A stretch of DNA of 64,000 bases, from contig CP100465.1 in NCBI GenBank assembly GCA_024227995.1, positions 1,054,001 through 1,118,000 on the forward strand, written 5' to 3'. Positions within the stretch are counted from its first letter, which is position 1, and each line of letters starts with the position of its first letter. The notes beneath the pieces were generated by a model, which worked only from the letters and a program-made list of their open reading frames with translations, was not told the DNA's origin and made no database searches. Made by a program: the position numbers and the translations under genes. This DNA is from Halomicrococcus gelatinilyticus (GTDB lineage Archaea > Halobacteriota > Halobacteria > Halobacteriales > Haladaptataceae). This document shows positions 1 to 8,363 of this stretch, piece by piece.

Positions 1-181
1 GACGGATGCCGAAGTCCGGCATCGTCGACTTGGCCTGGGTGCGAACGCTCTCCTGGCCGGTGACGTCCTCGATGATCTCCTCGGCGTCGGCGAGCTTCCG
101 ACCGCCCTCGCCCACACCCATGTGGACGACGACCTTCTCCACCTGCGGCTCGCGCATCTCGTGGAACTCGGCCTCGCTCAT
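1..181 (-). CDS. rpl5: Ribosomal protein uL5 (L5), N-terminal part, cut by the window edge
   Basis: The first 60 residues of large-subunit protein uL5, which contacts 5S rRNA in the central protuberance. The peptide runs from [12 protein letters not shown] through [14 protein letters not shown] to a [12 protein letters not shown] segment, matching the conserved N-terminal strand of archaeal L5. The ATG at 181 overlaps the TGA stop of eS4 as ATGA, so the two are translationally linked. The rest of the gene lies left of base 1. This is the last visible member of the leftward ribosomal operon. Confidence 0.93.
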   Translation of the reverse strand, partial: MSEAEFHEMREPQVEKVVVHMGVGEGGRKLADAEEIIEDVTGQESVRTQAKSTMPDFGIR

Positions 182-882
182 TCGTCGTCACCTCCGGTGA
201 AGTTCTCGTCGATGACGACGACGTACTCCTCGACGGTCTCGAAGGTGGCGTCGTCGCCCTCGACCGTGACGCCGTTCGAACCGCTGCCGGGCGTCACTTC
301 GATCTCGGCGACCTCGCCGACCTCGCCCGCGTGCTGGCCGCGGACGGCCGTGACGAGACAGCCTTCCTCGTAGGGGAAGTGGGCGACGACCTCCTTGTCG
401 TCGTTGCTGACGACGATGGAGTCCTTCGCGTCGTACTCCGTGCCCTCCTCGACGAGGAGATTGCTGCCGTCGTGCAGGTTCAGCTGGGTCTTGCCACCCG
501 TGACCTGCCGCTTGTCCTCGATCTTCGCCAGCTTGCTCCCGGCGGCGTCCTCGTCGATGGCGGTCAGCGCGAGCCGACCGCCCTCGTCGGGGAACACGCG
601 GTAGTACTCGTCGCGCTCCGGGAACGCCAGGATGTCGAACATCCCGATGGGTCGCTGTTCGTCGCCGGTCTCGTCGCCGTTCACGAGGATGCTGCCCTGG
701 TTGAGCGCGTAGCGCGCTTCCTTCTTGGAGTCGACGTAGCCGAGGACGTCCCGCAGCAGGACGACCAGCGGAACGCCGGCCTGCCCGTGCGGGCCGGCAC
801 CGGCCTTCACGGTGAAGGTCTCGGTCTTGCGCTCGACCGGCCAGGACTTCGGAACGGAGAGTCGTTTCTGGTGCTTCGTCAT
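178..882 (-). CDS. rps4e: Ribosomal protein eS4
   Basis: Small-subunit protein eS4 (archaeal/eukaryotic type), 234 residues. It starts [15 protein letters not shown], the conserved rRNA-binding N-terminus. It continues through an S4-like RNA-binding domain (about 42-100), the central eS4 domain and a KOW-like stretch near 180-205. The C-terminus is acidic, as expected for a halophile. It overlaps uL24 upstream and uL5 downstream by 4 bases each. Placement after uL24 and before uL5 is the standard archaeal order and supports the call. Confidence 0.97.
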   Translation of the reverse strand: MTKHQKRLSVPKSWPVERKTETFTVKAGAGPHGQAGVPLVVLLRDVLGYVDSKKEARYALNQGSILVNGDETGDEQRPIGMFDILAFPERDEYYRVFPDEGGRLALTAIDEDAAGSKLAKIEDKRQVTGGKTQLNLHDGSNLLVEEGTEYDAKDSIVVSNDDKEVVAHFPYEEGCLVTAVRGQHAGEVGEVAEIEVTPGSGSNGVTVEGDDATFETVEEYVVVIDENFTGGDDE

Positions 883-1235
883 TCTTCATCACCTCGTAGG
901 CGCGCCTCGCGGCGGTCGTCTTCGAGGTCGAGGTCGGTGACGCGGAGGTTGCTCGCGTCGAGCGGACGCGGAACCTCCTCGCCGTCGGCCTTCTCGAGGG
1001 TGACGTCCTCGACGTGGACGACGGCGTCGTCGAGGTCCACGTTGAGGACCTCGGCTTCCTCGCCGGCGAAGTCGCCGCGCATGACCTCGACGGTGTCGCC
1101 CGCGTTGACGCGGACGCTGCGCTGCCCGTACTCCTCGCGGAGGTCGTCGGACAGCGTCGCCATGACCTGCTTGTGCCGCTCGTGGAGCGGGGCGCGCTCG
1201 GTCTCGTTTCGCTGTTTGCGTGGTTGTCGAGTCAT
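879..1235 (-). CDS. rpl24: Ribosomal protein uL24
   Basis: Large-subunit assembly-initiator protein uL24, 118 residues. A basic N-terminus ([16 protein letters not shown]) is followed by a KOW domain around residues 40-70, with [16 protein letters not shown] recognisable as the KOW core. The tail is highly charged and ends RLRGDEE. It overlaps eS4 by 4 bases downstream and its start overlaps the stop of uL14 (1232-1235), so translation is probably coupled. Confidence 0.97.
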   Translation of the reverse strand: MTRQPRKQRNETERAPLHERHKQVMATLSDDLREEYGQRSVRVNAGDTVEVMRGDFAGEEAEVLNVDLDDAVVHVEDVTLEKADGEEVPRPLDASNLRVTDLDLEDDRREARLRGDEE

Positions 1236-1630
1236 ACTATCATCGTAGCGGTACTTGCGACACTTCCGAACCGCTCGGCGACCTCCCGCGCGATGGGACC
1301 CTTGATCTCGGTCCCGCGCGGCTCCTCGACGTCGTCGATGATGACGGCCGCGTTGTCTTCGAACTTCACGCGCTGGCCGTCCGGACGACGGATGGACTTG
1401 CGCTGTCGAACGACGACGGCGTCGAGCACCTGGCGACGCATCTCGGGCGTCCCCTTGGTGACCGACACCGTGATCTTGTCACCGATGCCCGCCTTCGGGT
1501 GGCGGCTCTTGGTGCCGTGGTAGTTCGACACGCTGACGACCTTCAGCTCACGCGCGCCGGTGTTGTCGGCGCACGTCAGCAGCGAGCCCTTCTCCAGGCC
1601 CTGGGTCACGTCTGCCTTCAGCGCTTCCAT
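1232..1630 (-). CDS. rpl14: Ribosomal protein uL14
   Basis: Large-subunit protein uL14, 132 residues, the usual archaeal length. The beta-barrel signature [16 protein letters not shown] is present near the N-terminus, followed by [17 protein letters not shown]. uL14 sits at the subunit interface, contacting 16S helix 14 and initiation factor 6. Its ATG at 1630 overlaps the last base of the uS17 stop, so the genes abut. Confidence 0.97.
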   Translation of the reverse strand: MEALKADVTQGLEKGSLLTCADNTGARELKVVSVSNYHGTKSRHPKAGIGDKITVSVTKGTPEMRRQVLDAVVVRQRKSIRRPDGQRVKFEDNAAVIIDDVEEPRGTEIKGPIAREVAERFGSVASTATMIV

Positions 1631-1974
1631 CAGTCGTCACCTCCGGTCGTGGCGTCCGCGGCCACGTGTTCGACGACGACGTGCGACTTCGTCTTCGAAA
1701 GCGGTCGTGTCTCTGCGATACGGACCGTCTCGCCAACTGCGAGGTCCATGCACTCCGGCGCGTGAGCCGGGACGCGCGACCGGCGCTTCATCTGCCGGTC
1801 GTACTTGGGCACGGTGACGTCGTACTCTCGCTCGACGACGACGGTCTTTTCCATGTCGGTGGAGGCGACCGTTCCTTCGATCGTCTGTCCGCGCACGGAA
1901 AGCGATCCGTGGAACGGACAGTTATCGTCGGAACAGGTCTCCTCCGGTTCTGATACGTTCAGTCCTAACGCCAT
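1630..1974 (-). CDS. rps17: Ribosomal protein uS17
   Basis: Small-subunit primary rRNA-binding protein uS17, 114 residues. The OB-fold is recognisable from [25 protein letters not shown] to a C-terminal [20 protein letters not shown]. The N-terminal extension with [10 protein letters not shown] (two cysteines) is typical of archaeal S17. Its start overlaps the 3' end of rnp1 (1965-1974) by ten bases. Confidence 0.97.
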   Translation of the reverse strand: MALGLNVSEPEETCSDDNCPFHGSLSVRGQTIEGTVASTDMEKTVVVEREYDVTVPKYDRQMKRRSRVPAHAPECMDLAVGETVRIAETRPLSKTKSHVVVEHVAADATTGGDD

Positions 1975-2351
1975 TTCGATATACCTCCGATTTCGGTGCG
2001 TAGAGCGGGTCGTGAGAGCAGTATGGCTCCATCCACCGTAACGTAGGCTGCGCCCTCGCCGGCCGCGCCAGACTGACCGGAGCGGACTCCGGCAGTTTCC
2101 GACGGGGGTTCGGACGCAGTCCCCGACGCCCTTTCGGGGTCGGCGGCTTCATCTGTGAGCCGGAACTCGAACGTCGTCCCTCGCTTCGGCACCTGGCGCA
2201 CCCGAGACGCGGAGTCGACGCTGAGCGTGCGCATCGTCTCGTCGACGACCCGGCCCTCGATACCGACGAGGTCGGGGTTCGTCGCCGCGACGACCCGCAC
2301 GTGCAGGCCGACGAGTTCGTGTTTCGGTAGCGTCTCGGGTGTAAGCGCCAT
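1965..2351 (-). CDS. rnp1: Ribonuclease P protein component 1 (Rpp29/Pop4)
   Basis: Protein subunit of archaeal RNase P, which helps the catalytic RNA remove 5' leaders from pre-tRNA. The Sm-like barrel is visible in residues 10-66 (HELVGLHVRVV, GIEGRVVDET) and resumes at VTVDGAILLSRPALR near 104-118. It is 128 residues against roughly 95 for many homologues. The excess is a Ser/Gly/Glu-rich loop at about 69-101 between two barrel strands. Its position between uL29 and uS17 is the conserved archaeal location for this gene. Confidence 0.93.
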   Translation of the reverse strand: MALTPETLPKHELVGLHVRVVAATNPDLVGIEGRVVDETMRTLSVDSASRVRQVPKRGTTFEFRLTDEAADPERASGTASEPPSETAGVRSGQSGAAGEGAAYVTVDGAILLSRPALRTEIGGISKWR

Positions 2352-2560
2352 TATTCTTCGAGGTCGCCTTCTTCTCGCTGGACCGTCTTGATCCGGGCGA
2401 TAGTCCGGCGGAGTTCCTTGATTCGGCCGGGGTTCTCGGGTGCGCCCCCGGCGGCTTTCACGGCCTTCGAGTTGAGGAGTTCCGTCTCGAGCTCTTCGAG
2501 TTCGGCTTCACGTTCCGCGGGCGTCATGTCCCGCAGCTCTTCGGTGTGAACGATAGCCAT
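2351..2560 (-). CDS. rpl29: Ribosomal protein uL29
   Basis: Large-subunit protein uL29, 69 residues, two antiparallel helices near the polypeptide exit tunnel. The helical pattern [23 protein letters not shown] and the typical [10 protein letters not shown] close to the C-terminus are diagnostic. Its ATG at 2560 overlaps the last base of the uS3 stop, and its own stop touches the rnp1 start at 2351. Confidence 0.96.
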   Translation of the reverse strand: MAIVHTEELRDMTPAEREAELEELETELLNSKAVKAAGGAPENPGRIKELRRTIARIKTVQREEGDLEE

Positions 2561-3483
2561 TATTCGTCACCCTCCTCGGACTCGTCTTCCATCTCTTCCA
2601 TCAGCTCTTCGGCTTCGGCCTCGACTTCCTCTTCGAGTTCGTCGAGTTCCTCCTCGACGTCCTCGGCGTCTGCCTCGGCCTCGTCCTCGGCGGATTCGTC
2701 CGCGGTCTCTTCCTCGATGACCTCCTCGACGACCTCCTCGTCGATCTCGGTCGTCTCGGGTTCGGGTTCGGGCTCCTCCTCGACCGCCTCGGCCTGGAGC
2801 TCTTCCAGCTCTTCGTCGCTGGGCTCCTCGACGACCGCGGCGGCCTCGTTAGCCTCGACCGCGTCCGGCACGACTTCCTCGGGGTCCGCGCCCTCTTCGA
2901 TGTGGAAGTCGTCGGGCAGGTCGGCTCCCGGCGGGATGATCTTGACGTCCACGCCGATGGTGCCGAGCTTCATCACGGCGACGCCCTGCCCGTGGTCGAC
3001 GATGGTCTGGGCGGGTTCGCCGTTGTGCTTGATGTAGCCACGGTTGAACTTCTCCACGCGCGAGCGCGCACCCGTGACCTTCCCGGAGAGGACGATCTCG
3101 GCGCCGAGGGCGCCGGCGTCCATGATGCGGTCGATGGTCGTGTGTCCGGCCTTCCGGAAGTACCAGCCGCGCTCGAGCGCGTTGGCGAGCCGGTCGGCGA
3201 CGATGCGGGCGTTGAGGTCCGGTTCGTCGACCTCCTGCACGTCGATCTGCGGGTCGTCGAGGTCGAACTTCTCCTCGAGCTGGGTCGTGATCTTCCGGAT
3301 GTTCTTGCCGCCCTTGCCGATGACCATCCCGGGCTTCTCGGCCTTGAGAACGATCTGGGTGCCCATCGGGGTCTTGGCGACGTCCATACCGCCGTAGCCC
3401 GCGCGACCCAGTTCGTCGGCGAAGAACTCGTCGATCTGGGACCGCTGCAGGCCGTCCTGGATGAACTCGTGTTCGTCTGCCAT
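2560..3483 (-). CDS. rps3: Ribosomal protein uS3 with long acidic C-terminal tail
   Basis: Small-subunit protein uS3 at the mRNA entry site, 307 residues. The KH type II domain contains the [14 protein letters not shown] signature at about residues 53-66, and the C-terminal S3 domain ends near [10 protein letters not shown] around residue 195-200. The last ~100 residues are almost entirely Glu/Asp/Ala/Val, a low-complexity acidic extension. This tail creates a spurious poly-serine reading frame on the opposite strand. Expected operon position between uL22 and uL29. Confidence 0.97.
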   Translation of the reverse strand: MADEHEFIQDGLQRSQIDEFFADELGRAGYGGMDVAKTPMGTQIVLKAEKPGMVIGKGGKNIRKITTQLEEKFDLDDPQIDVQEVDEPDLNARIVADRLANALERGWYFRKAGHTTIDRIMDAGALGAEIVLSGKVTGARSRVEKFNRGYIKHNGEPAQTIVDHGQGVAVMKLGTIGVDVKIIPPGADLPDDFHIEEGADPEEVVPDAVEANEAAAVVEEPSDEELEELQAEAVEEEPEPEPETTEIDEEVVEEVIEEETADESAEDEAEADAEDVEEELDELEEEVEAEAEELMEEMEDESEEGDE

Positions 3484-3944
3484 CAGTCTTGCACCTCCTT
3501 CAGGATGAGTTCGACGTCGACCTCCGGCGTGTTCCAGGCGCTGGCCCGGCCCATCGCTCGGGGCTTTCGACCTTCCACCTCGCCGACCTTGTGGGCGGCG
3601 ACGTGCATTATCTCCATCGTCTCACCGTCGAACCCCTGCTCGTCGGCGTTGTTGACGACGTTCTCGATGAGGTCGAGGAACGCCTCGCTCGCCTTCTCGG
3701 GGTAGCGGCCGGCGTCCCAGCCATCGATGTCGGACCGGTGTCCGACGCCGCTGTTGTGCTGCTTGAACGGAACCGACCGCTCGCCGTCGATGACGGCGTC
3801 GAGGTACGCCTTCGCGTCCTCTACGGTCTTGCCCTTGATCTCGCGGGCGATCGCCTTGCTGTGCTTGTGGCTCATGTGCCGCTCCCGGAGCATACCTTTC
3901 GCCGTCGTGTCCGGGTCGGCATCGACGCTGTAGCTGATTCCCAT
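3483..3944 (-). CDS. rpl22: Ribosomal protein uL22
   Basis: Large-subunit protein uL22, 153 residues, which lines the exit tunnel through a beta-hairpin. Archaeal features are the N-terminal GISYSVDADPDTTAKGMLRERHMSHKHS-type segment and the C-terminal hairpin around EIMHVAAHKVGEVEGRKPRAMGRA. Its stop overlaps the uS3 start at 3483, and it begins 3 bases after the stop of uS19. Confidence 0.97.
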   Translation of the reverse strand: MGISYSVDADPDTTAKGMLRERHMSHKHSKAIAREIKGKTVEDAKAYLDAVIDGERSVPFKQHNSGVGHRSDIDGWDAGRYPEKASEAFLDLIENVVNNADEQGFDGETMEIMHVAAHKVGEVEGRKPRAMGRASAWNTPEVDVELILKEVQD

Positions 3945-3947
3945 GAT

Positions 3948-4373
3948 TTACTTGAGTGGCACGAACTTCGAGGAGCGGGTCGCGCCGATACCCGCCTGTC
4001 CGTGCTCGACGGACGTTCGGGTCAGCTGGAACTCGCCGAGGTAGTGGCCCAGCATCTCCGGCTCGACCTTCACGCGCTCGAAGCTCTGGCCGGTGTAGAC
4101 CTCGAACGTCATTCCGACGAACGACGGCAGCACCGGCATGTCGCGCAGGTGCGTCCGGATGGGGTCGTTGGCCGAACCCTCCTCGGTCGCGTCCCGGGCT
4201 TTCTCGAGCAGCTTCTCCTGCTCGACGGTCAACCCGCGTTCGATGGTTCGCCGCTGTCGGGCGGGCAGCAGTTCCGCGACTTCCTCCAGGCTCATGTCCT
4301 GCAGCTCGTCAAGGTCGTAGCCGCGGAAGGTGAACTCCCCTTCGCGGCCGGTTCGGTAGTCGCTCTCGCTCAT
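3948..4373 (-). CDS. rps19: Ribosomal protein uS19
   Basis: Small-subunit head protein uS19, 141 residues. The conserved core [29 protein letters not shown] and the following [13 protein letters not shown] are clear. The N-terminal helical extension ([23 protein letters not shown]) is the archaeal/eukaryotic type. Its ATG at 4373 overlaps the stop of uL2 by one base. Confidence 0.97.
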   Translation of the reverse strand: MSESDYRTGREGEFTFRGYDLDELQDMSLEEVAELLPARQRRTIERGLTVEQEKLLEKARDATEEGSANDPIRTHLRDMPVLPSFVGMTFEVYTGQSFERVKVEPEMLGHYLGEFQLTRTSVEHGQAGIGATRSSKFVPLK

Positions 4374-5092
4374 CAGTTACCTCCCCGTCCCGTGCGCCGG
4401 GACGAGATGTCCCCGACCTTGCGTCCCGGCGGAGCGTTCCGCGAGACGGACTTCGGTCGACCGGGGTGCTGGCGGCCACCGCCACCGAACGGGTGGTCCA
4501 CGGCGTTCATCGCCACGCCGCGCACGTTCGGCCACTTGGTGCCGCGCGCTTTCATCTTGTGATACTTGTTGCCGGCCTTCACCATCGGCTTCTCCGTCCG
4601 GCCGCCACCGGCGACGACGCCGATGGTGGCCTGGCAGTCGGGCGAAAGTCGCTTGACCTCGCCGCTCGGAAGCTCGACGACGGCCGCGTCGCGGTCGTGC
4701 GTGATGAGGTCCGCGCTCACGCCGGAGGCGCGCGCGAACTTCCCGCCGTCGCCGGGCTGTCGCTCGACGTTGCACACCGGGACCCCTTCGGGGATCTCGG
4801 CGAGCGGGAGCGTGTTGCCCGGCTTGATCTCGGCGGAGACGCCGATCTGGATGGTCTCGCCGACGCCCACGCCCTCGGGGGCGAGGACGAGGCGCTGGTC
4901 GCCGTCCTCGAACTCGACGGCGGCGACGGGTGCGCTCCGCGCCGGGTCGTGTTCGATGTCGACGACGGTTCCGGAGACGACGTCGTCGTCTTCGGTCGTC
5001 TTGTGGCCCAGTTCAGCCTTGTATCGGTGCGAGGGGGCGCGGAACGTCGGCGTCCCGCGACCACGTCGCTGTCCCTGGATTCTTCGTCCCAT
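4373..5092 (-). CDS. rpl2: Ribosomal protein uL2
   Basis: Large-subunit protein uL2, 239 residues, needed for peptidyl-transferase centre structure and subunit joining. It begins [15 protein letters not shown] and carries the conserved C-terminal segment [20 protein letters not shown] containing the functionally important histidine. The [19 protein letters not shown] segment is also typical. Located between uL23 and uS19 with 3-base spacing to uL23. Confidence 0.97.
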   Translation of the reverse strand: MGRRIQGQRRGRGTPTFRAPSHRYKAELGHKTTEDDDVVSGTVVDIEHDPARSAPVAAVEFEDGDQRLVLAPEGVGVGETIQIGVSAEIKPGNTLPLAEIPEGVPVCNVERQPGDGGKFARASGVSADLITHDRDAAVVELPSGEVKRLSPDCQATIGVVAGGGRTEKPMVKAGNKYHKMKARGTKWPNVRGVAMNAVDHPFGGGGRQHPGRPKSVSRNAPPGRKVGDISSRRTGRGGN

Positions 5093-5095
5093 GTG

Positions 5096-5347
5096 TCAGA
5101 ACACCCCGATTCGCGAAGCCACTTCCTGCGCGTCGTCGTCCTCCGACAGCGTCACGGTGGCTTTCTTGCGGCCGTTCATCGTGACCTGGGTGTTGATGTT
5201 GTCGACGGTGACGTCGTAGCGGGTCTCGATCTCGTCGCGGATCTCCGGCTTGTGGGCGTCGAGGTCGACGATGAACTGGAGCTTGTTGTCGAAGTCCATC
5301 TGGTTCATCGCCTTCTCGGTCACCCAGGGGAACTCGATGACGCTCAT
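5096..5347 (-). CDS. rpl23: Ribosomal protein uL23
   Basis: Large-subunit protein uL23, 83 residues, a docking site for SRP at the tunnel exit. The sequence starts MSVIEFPWVTEKAMNQMDFDNKLQF, matching the archaeal family, and ends with the Arg-Lys rich hairpin TMNGRKKATVTLSEDD. Its start overlaps the uL4 stop as ATGA at 5344-5347, indicating coupled translation. Confidence 0.96.
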   Translation of the reverse strand: MSVIEFPWVTEKAMNQMDFDNKLQFIVDLDAHKPEIRDEIETRYDVTVDNINTQVTMNGRKKATVTLSEDDDAQEVASRIGVF

Positions 5348-6096
5348 CGGTCGGCCACCTCCTCGACGGCGCTCTCGGTCCAGACGGTGAGGCGTCCGGG
5401 GTGGGTCCCCGGGGCGAGGTCCTCCGCGTTGACCTCCGCCGCGGTCGCCACGTCGGCGCCCGCGAGGTTGCGGGCTGCCTTCGAGGGACCGGCCTCGCTG
5501 CTCGTCACGAACAGGACCGAGCTCGGCGTCCGGTACTTGCGGCCGCGGGTCGTCCCGCGACCGGCTCGGATGGTCTTGTTTGCTTCGGCACGCTCGATGT
5601 CGGCGTGGAGGCCGGTCGCTTCGAGGAAGGAGACGACCTCCTTCGTCTTCACGAGGTCCTCGAACTCGTCGCTCACGACGAGCGGGAGGTCGACGTCCTC
5701 GTCGAACTGGTGGCCGCGCTCGGCGACCAGGTCGGCGTCCGTGGTCGCCGCGACGGCGCTCCGGACGGCGAGCTTGCGCTCCTTCGTGTTGATGTCGAGC
5801 GTGCGGTCTGTCTCCTCTTTCGGCGGGTGGGCCTTGCGGCCGCCGACGGTCTGGGGGACGCGTGCGCCCTGGCCGTTCGTCCGGGGGACGTGGGCCATAC
5901 CGCGACCGCTCCCCGGCGACTCGGCGGACGTCCGCATCCCCGCGTAGTCGTCGGCACCGTAGTCCTGCTTGCGGTTTGCCTGCGAGGCGAGGACGGCGCG
6001 CTTGATGAGGTCCGGCCGGACGGTCGTCTCGAACGTGTCCGGCAGGTCCAGCGTGCCCGCGTCCTCACCGTCGAGGTCTCGGATGGTTGCCTGCAT
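5344..6096 (-). CDS. rpl4: Ribosomal protein uL4
   Basis: Large-subunit protein uL4, 250 residues, whose extended loop reaches into the exit tunnel. Typical elements are ANRKQDYGADDYAGMRTSAESPGSGRGMAHVPR in the loop, the PKEETDRTLD segment, and the C-terminal VTVW-like LTVWTESAVEEVADR. It lies 3 bases after uL3 and overlaps uL23 by 4 bases. Confidence 0.97.
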   Translation of the reverse strand: MQATIRDLDGEDAGTLDLPDTFETTVRPDLIKRAVLASQANRKQDYGADDYAGMRTSAESPGSGRGMAHVPRTNGQGARVPQTVGGRKAHPPKEETDRTLDINTKERKLAVRSAVAATTDADLVAERGHQFDEDVDLPLVVSDEFEDLVKTKEVVSFLEATGLHADIERAEANKTIRAGRGTTRGRKYRTPSSVLFVTSSEAGPSKAARNLAGADVATAAEVNAEDLAPGTHPGRLTVWTESAVEEVADR

Positions 6097-6099
6097 GGG

Positions 6100-7116
6100 T
6101 TATCCCTGGTTGGACTCCGTACTTACGTAGCGCACCTCAGGGTCGAGGCGCGGCTGGTCGGTCGGTCGGATGGCAGGGCGGAAGCGCACGAGGCGCTGCT
6201 GCGGTCCGGGGACCGAACCCTTCACCAGCGTGTACGGGCCGTCGACCTCGCCGTAGTTGACGAAGCCGCCGTCGACGTTGATGTCCTCGCCGTCACCGAG
6301 CGAGACGAGTCGCTTGTTCAGCTCCGTGCGCTGGTGGTAGCCGGTCTGGCCCAGCTGGGGAACCGTCGAGCGAACGCGGCTCGGGTTCCACGGGCCGAGG
6401 TTCCCGATGCGACGGCGCCATCCCTGACGGGCGTGCTTGCCCTTCCGCTTCTGGACGCCCCATCGCTTGACCGGGCCCTGCGTACCTTTACCTTTCGTGA
6501 CGCCACTTACGTCGGCGTACTCGCCCGCGCGGAACACGTCGTTCATGGCGTGTTCCCCGCCGTCGCCGAGCAGCTCGAGCGCGAAGTCGACGCGCTCCTC
6601 GAGGGAGCCGCCGCCGACGCGCGTTTCCATGACGTCCGGTCGCTTCTTCGGAACGCTCTGCAGGTCGCTGGGTACGGTGTGGGTGATGACCCGGACGTCG
6701 GCCACGTCGCCTGCCTCGAGGGCCGCGCGGAGGTCGTCCTCCGCGGCGTCGGCGTCGTGGTCCTCCGGCACGTCGAGCGTGCGGTCGAGTTCCGAGTGGA
6801 ACTCGTCGCCCCACACTTCCGTCAGCGGCTTCTGCCCGTACGGCGTGTCCTCGTAGGCACGAAGCGCGACGGCTCGCATCTGCGGCGTCTCGACGATGGT
6901 GACGGGAACGGTCTCCTCCATCCCCTCGCGCGGGGAGTCGGATTCGTCGTTGACCATCACCACGTGGGTCATCCCGGCCTTGTAACCCGCGAAGCCCTGG
7001 AGCGACGGCTGTCCGTCGCTGTCGGGCCACGAGTTGAAGCGCGGCACCTCACTGGTCGCGCGCTTCCGGGGGCCGTAGCCCAGCGAACCTTTGCGTGGTC
7101 TGCTTGTTTCTGGCAT
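6100..7116 (-). CDS. rpl3: Ribosomal protein uL3
   Basis: Large-subunit protein uL3, 338 residues, one of the first assembly proteins, next to the peptidyl-transferase centre. The N-terminus has PRKGSLGYGPRKRA, followed by GYKAGMTHVVM and, further on, GVTKGKGTQGPVKRWGVQ with the loop that approaches the active site. It is the first ribosomal protein of the operon and starts 4 bases after the stop of the SPOUT gene. Confidence 0.97.
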   Translation of the reverse strand: MPETSRPRKGSLGYGPRKRATSEVPRFNSWPDSDGQPSLQGFAGYKAGMTHVVMVNDESDSPREGMEETVPVTIVETPQMRAVALRAYEDTPYGQKPLTEVWGDEFHSELDRTLDVPEDHDADAAEDDLRAALEAGDVADVRVITHTVPSDLQSVPKKRPDVMETRVGGGSLEERVDFALELLGDGGEHAMNDVFRAGEYADVSGVTKGKGTQGPVKRWGVQKRKGKHARQGWRRRIGNLGPWNPSRVRSTVPQLGQTGYHQRTELNKRLVSLGDGEDINVDGGFVNYGEVDGPYTLVKGSVPGPQQRLVRFRPAIRPTDQPRLDPEVRYVSTESNQG

Positions 7117-7120
7117 CGTA

Positions 7121-7966
7121 TCACTCGCGTTTGAGGGTCAGGCAGCCGAGCACGGCGAACATCGCTTCCTCCGTTCGCACGACCTCGCTGCCCTGGTTCG
7201 GAACCGCGTTCAGCCAGAGGTCGAACCGGCCGGGTGCGCCGGATTCGACCGCGTCGGGGAGACGCTGCACGTCCACCCCGAGCATGTCCGGCAGGCCGCG
7301 ACCCGGCGATCCGAAGGCGACGGTCATCCCGTCGCGGTCGGTGCGGGTGACGTGGTCCGCCAGTCGCGACACGGTGAGCGGTTCACCGTGCCGCGAGGTG
7401 GCGATACGTACGCCCGCGTCGTCGCGGTCGAGCGCTGCCGAGAGGTCCATGCGCCTCACTGTGAACCCCGGGAGGGGCTCGTCGACCAGCTTCGCACGGA
7501 CCGGACTTCTCGAAGAGATCCTGACGGTAACGCGCTCTCCCTCGTCGACCGTCATTTCTGACGGAGCGACGAGCGAGATCGGGTGTTGCAGTCCGCAATT
7601 GACCCGAACGCGCCCTTCAGGTCCGACCTCGGTCACGATTCCCTGTCTTAACGACCCCGAACCCTCTGATTCGGAGCCGGTCAGCGACGTGGCGCGGAGC
7701 GGCGGCAGGATGCCCGCGTACTCCAGTTCGTCCCGCTTGCCGAATACCTCCTTTCGGAGGTAGGGCGGCGTTGCGGCGTACGTCAGTACGGTTTCGACGA
7801 ACCCGCCGCCCCACCTGCGTTCGCCCTCCGGATCGGGGAAGACGAGCAGGCGGTCCGCCCGGAACACCGTCGCCGCGCGGGCGACGTAACCGATCTTGCG
7901 AGTTGCCTCGCGTTTGTCTTCGGCTTCCCGGACGAGAGACGACGGCACGAGCACGCTGACTGTCAT
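7121..7966 (-). CDS. SPOUT-superfamily putative RNA methyltransferase (MTH1/COG2106 type)
   Basis: Leading gene of the ribosomal operon. It belongs to the family of archaeal SPOUT proteins related to MTH1, thought to methylate RNA; the substrate cannot be read from the sequence. The chain opens with SVLVPSSLVREAEDKREATRKIG and an early RAATVFRADRLLVF strand. It has an OB-like inserted region (about 90-165) and the C-terminal SAM-binding part with VAFGSPGRGLPDML. I place the start at 7966 (281 residues) because the TATA-like element at 8021-8032 puts transcription start near 8000, downstream of the alternative ATG at 8017. Translation overlaps nothing; uL3 follows after 4 bases. Confidence 0.85.
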   Translation of the reverse strand: MTVSVLVPSSLVREAEDKREATRKIGYVARAATVFRADRLLVFPDPEGERRWGGGFVETVLTYAATPPYLRKEVFGKRDELEYAGILPPLRATSLTGSESEGSGSLRQGIVTEVGPEGRVRVNCGLQHPISLVAPSEMTVDEGERVTVRISSRSPVRAKLVDEPLPGFTVRRMDLSAALDRDDAGVRIATSRHGEPLTVSRLADHVTRTDRDGMTVAFGSPGRGLPDMLGVDVQRLPDAVESGAPGRFDLWLNAVPNQGSEVVRTEEAMFAVLGCLTLKRE

Positions 7967-8020
7967 GCCGTGACGCTTCGACGCCTCGCCACTAGACTGT
8001 GACGAAGTGTATCCCATTGA

Positions 8021-8032
8021 CCGTTAAAAGGG
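8021..8032 (-). promoter_or_regulatory. TATA box of the ribosomal operon
   Basis: On the minus strand this reads CCCTTTTAACGG, an archaeal TATA-like element. With the usual spacing of about 25 bp the transcript would start near 8000, giving a short leader before the ATG at 7966. No other convincing promoter is visible between the genes down to position 1, and most junctions overlap or are a few bases, so the 15 genes are probably one transcript from here. Confidence 0.55.
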
Positions 8033-8133
8033 TGCCGCTTCGATTACGGGACGAGAAGCGTTCACACGGCAGAATACAAAATAGTTGGCGGGTGCGTGGT
8101 AGTTTCAACCGAGGTCGCTGGGGTTTCGCAACC

Positions 8134-8139
8134 CTTATA
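8134..8139 (+). promoter_or_regulatory. TATA box of the first tRNA-Gly gene
   Basis: CTTATA lies 34 bp upstream of the mature tRNA 5' end at 8173, consistent with a transcript carrying a short 5' leader removed by RNase P. Confidence 0.55.
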
Positions 8140-8172
8140 GCCACACGAGCGGCTAGGGTAAGTTGCAACAGG

Positions 8173-8243
8173 GCGCTGGTAGTGTAGTGGTATCACGTGA
8201 CCTTGCCATGGTCACAACCTGGGTTCAAATCCCAGCCAGCGCA
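8173..8243 (+). tRNA. tRNA-Gly, anticodon GCC
   Basis: A 71-nt cloverleaf. The acceptor stem is GCGCTGG/CCAGCGC with discriminator A, the anticodon stem TGACC/GGTCA encloses loop TTGCCAT (anticodon GCC), and the T-arm CTGGG-TTCAAAT-CCCAG is perfect. CCA is not encoded. It decodes GGC/GGU glycine codons, which are frequent in this GC-rich genome. An identical copy lies at 9509-9579. Confidence 0.97.
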
Positions 8244-8363
8244 CTTCTCTCGGTCGCAAATCCGCGAGCACCGCGGAGCGTCTGCTCGCGACGCGCGACC
8301 AAGGTCGTCGTCCGTTCCCGCCGTTCCGTGACTCTGTGTACTGCGTACCCGTCAGCAGCGCCG

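Noticed and set aside
2546..3037. Poly-serine open frame on the plus strand
   Set aside because: It is the antisense shadow of the Glu/Asp-rich tail of uS3; serine codons TCC/TCG simply mirror GAG/GAC codons.
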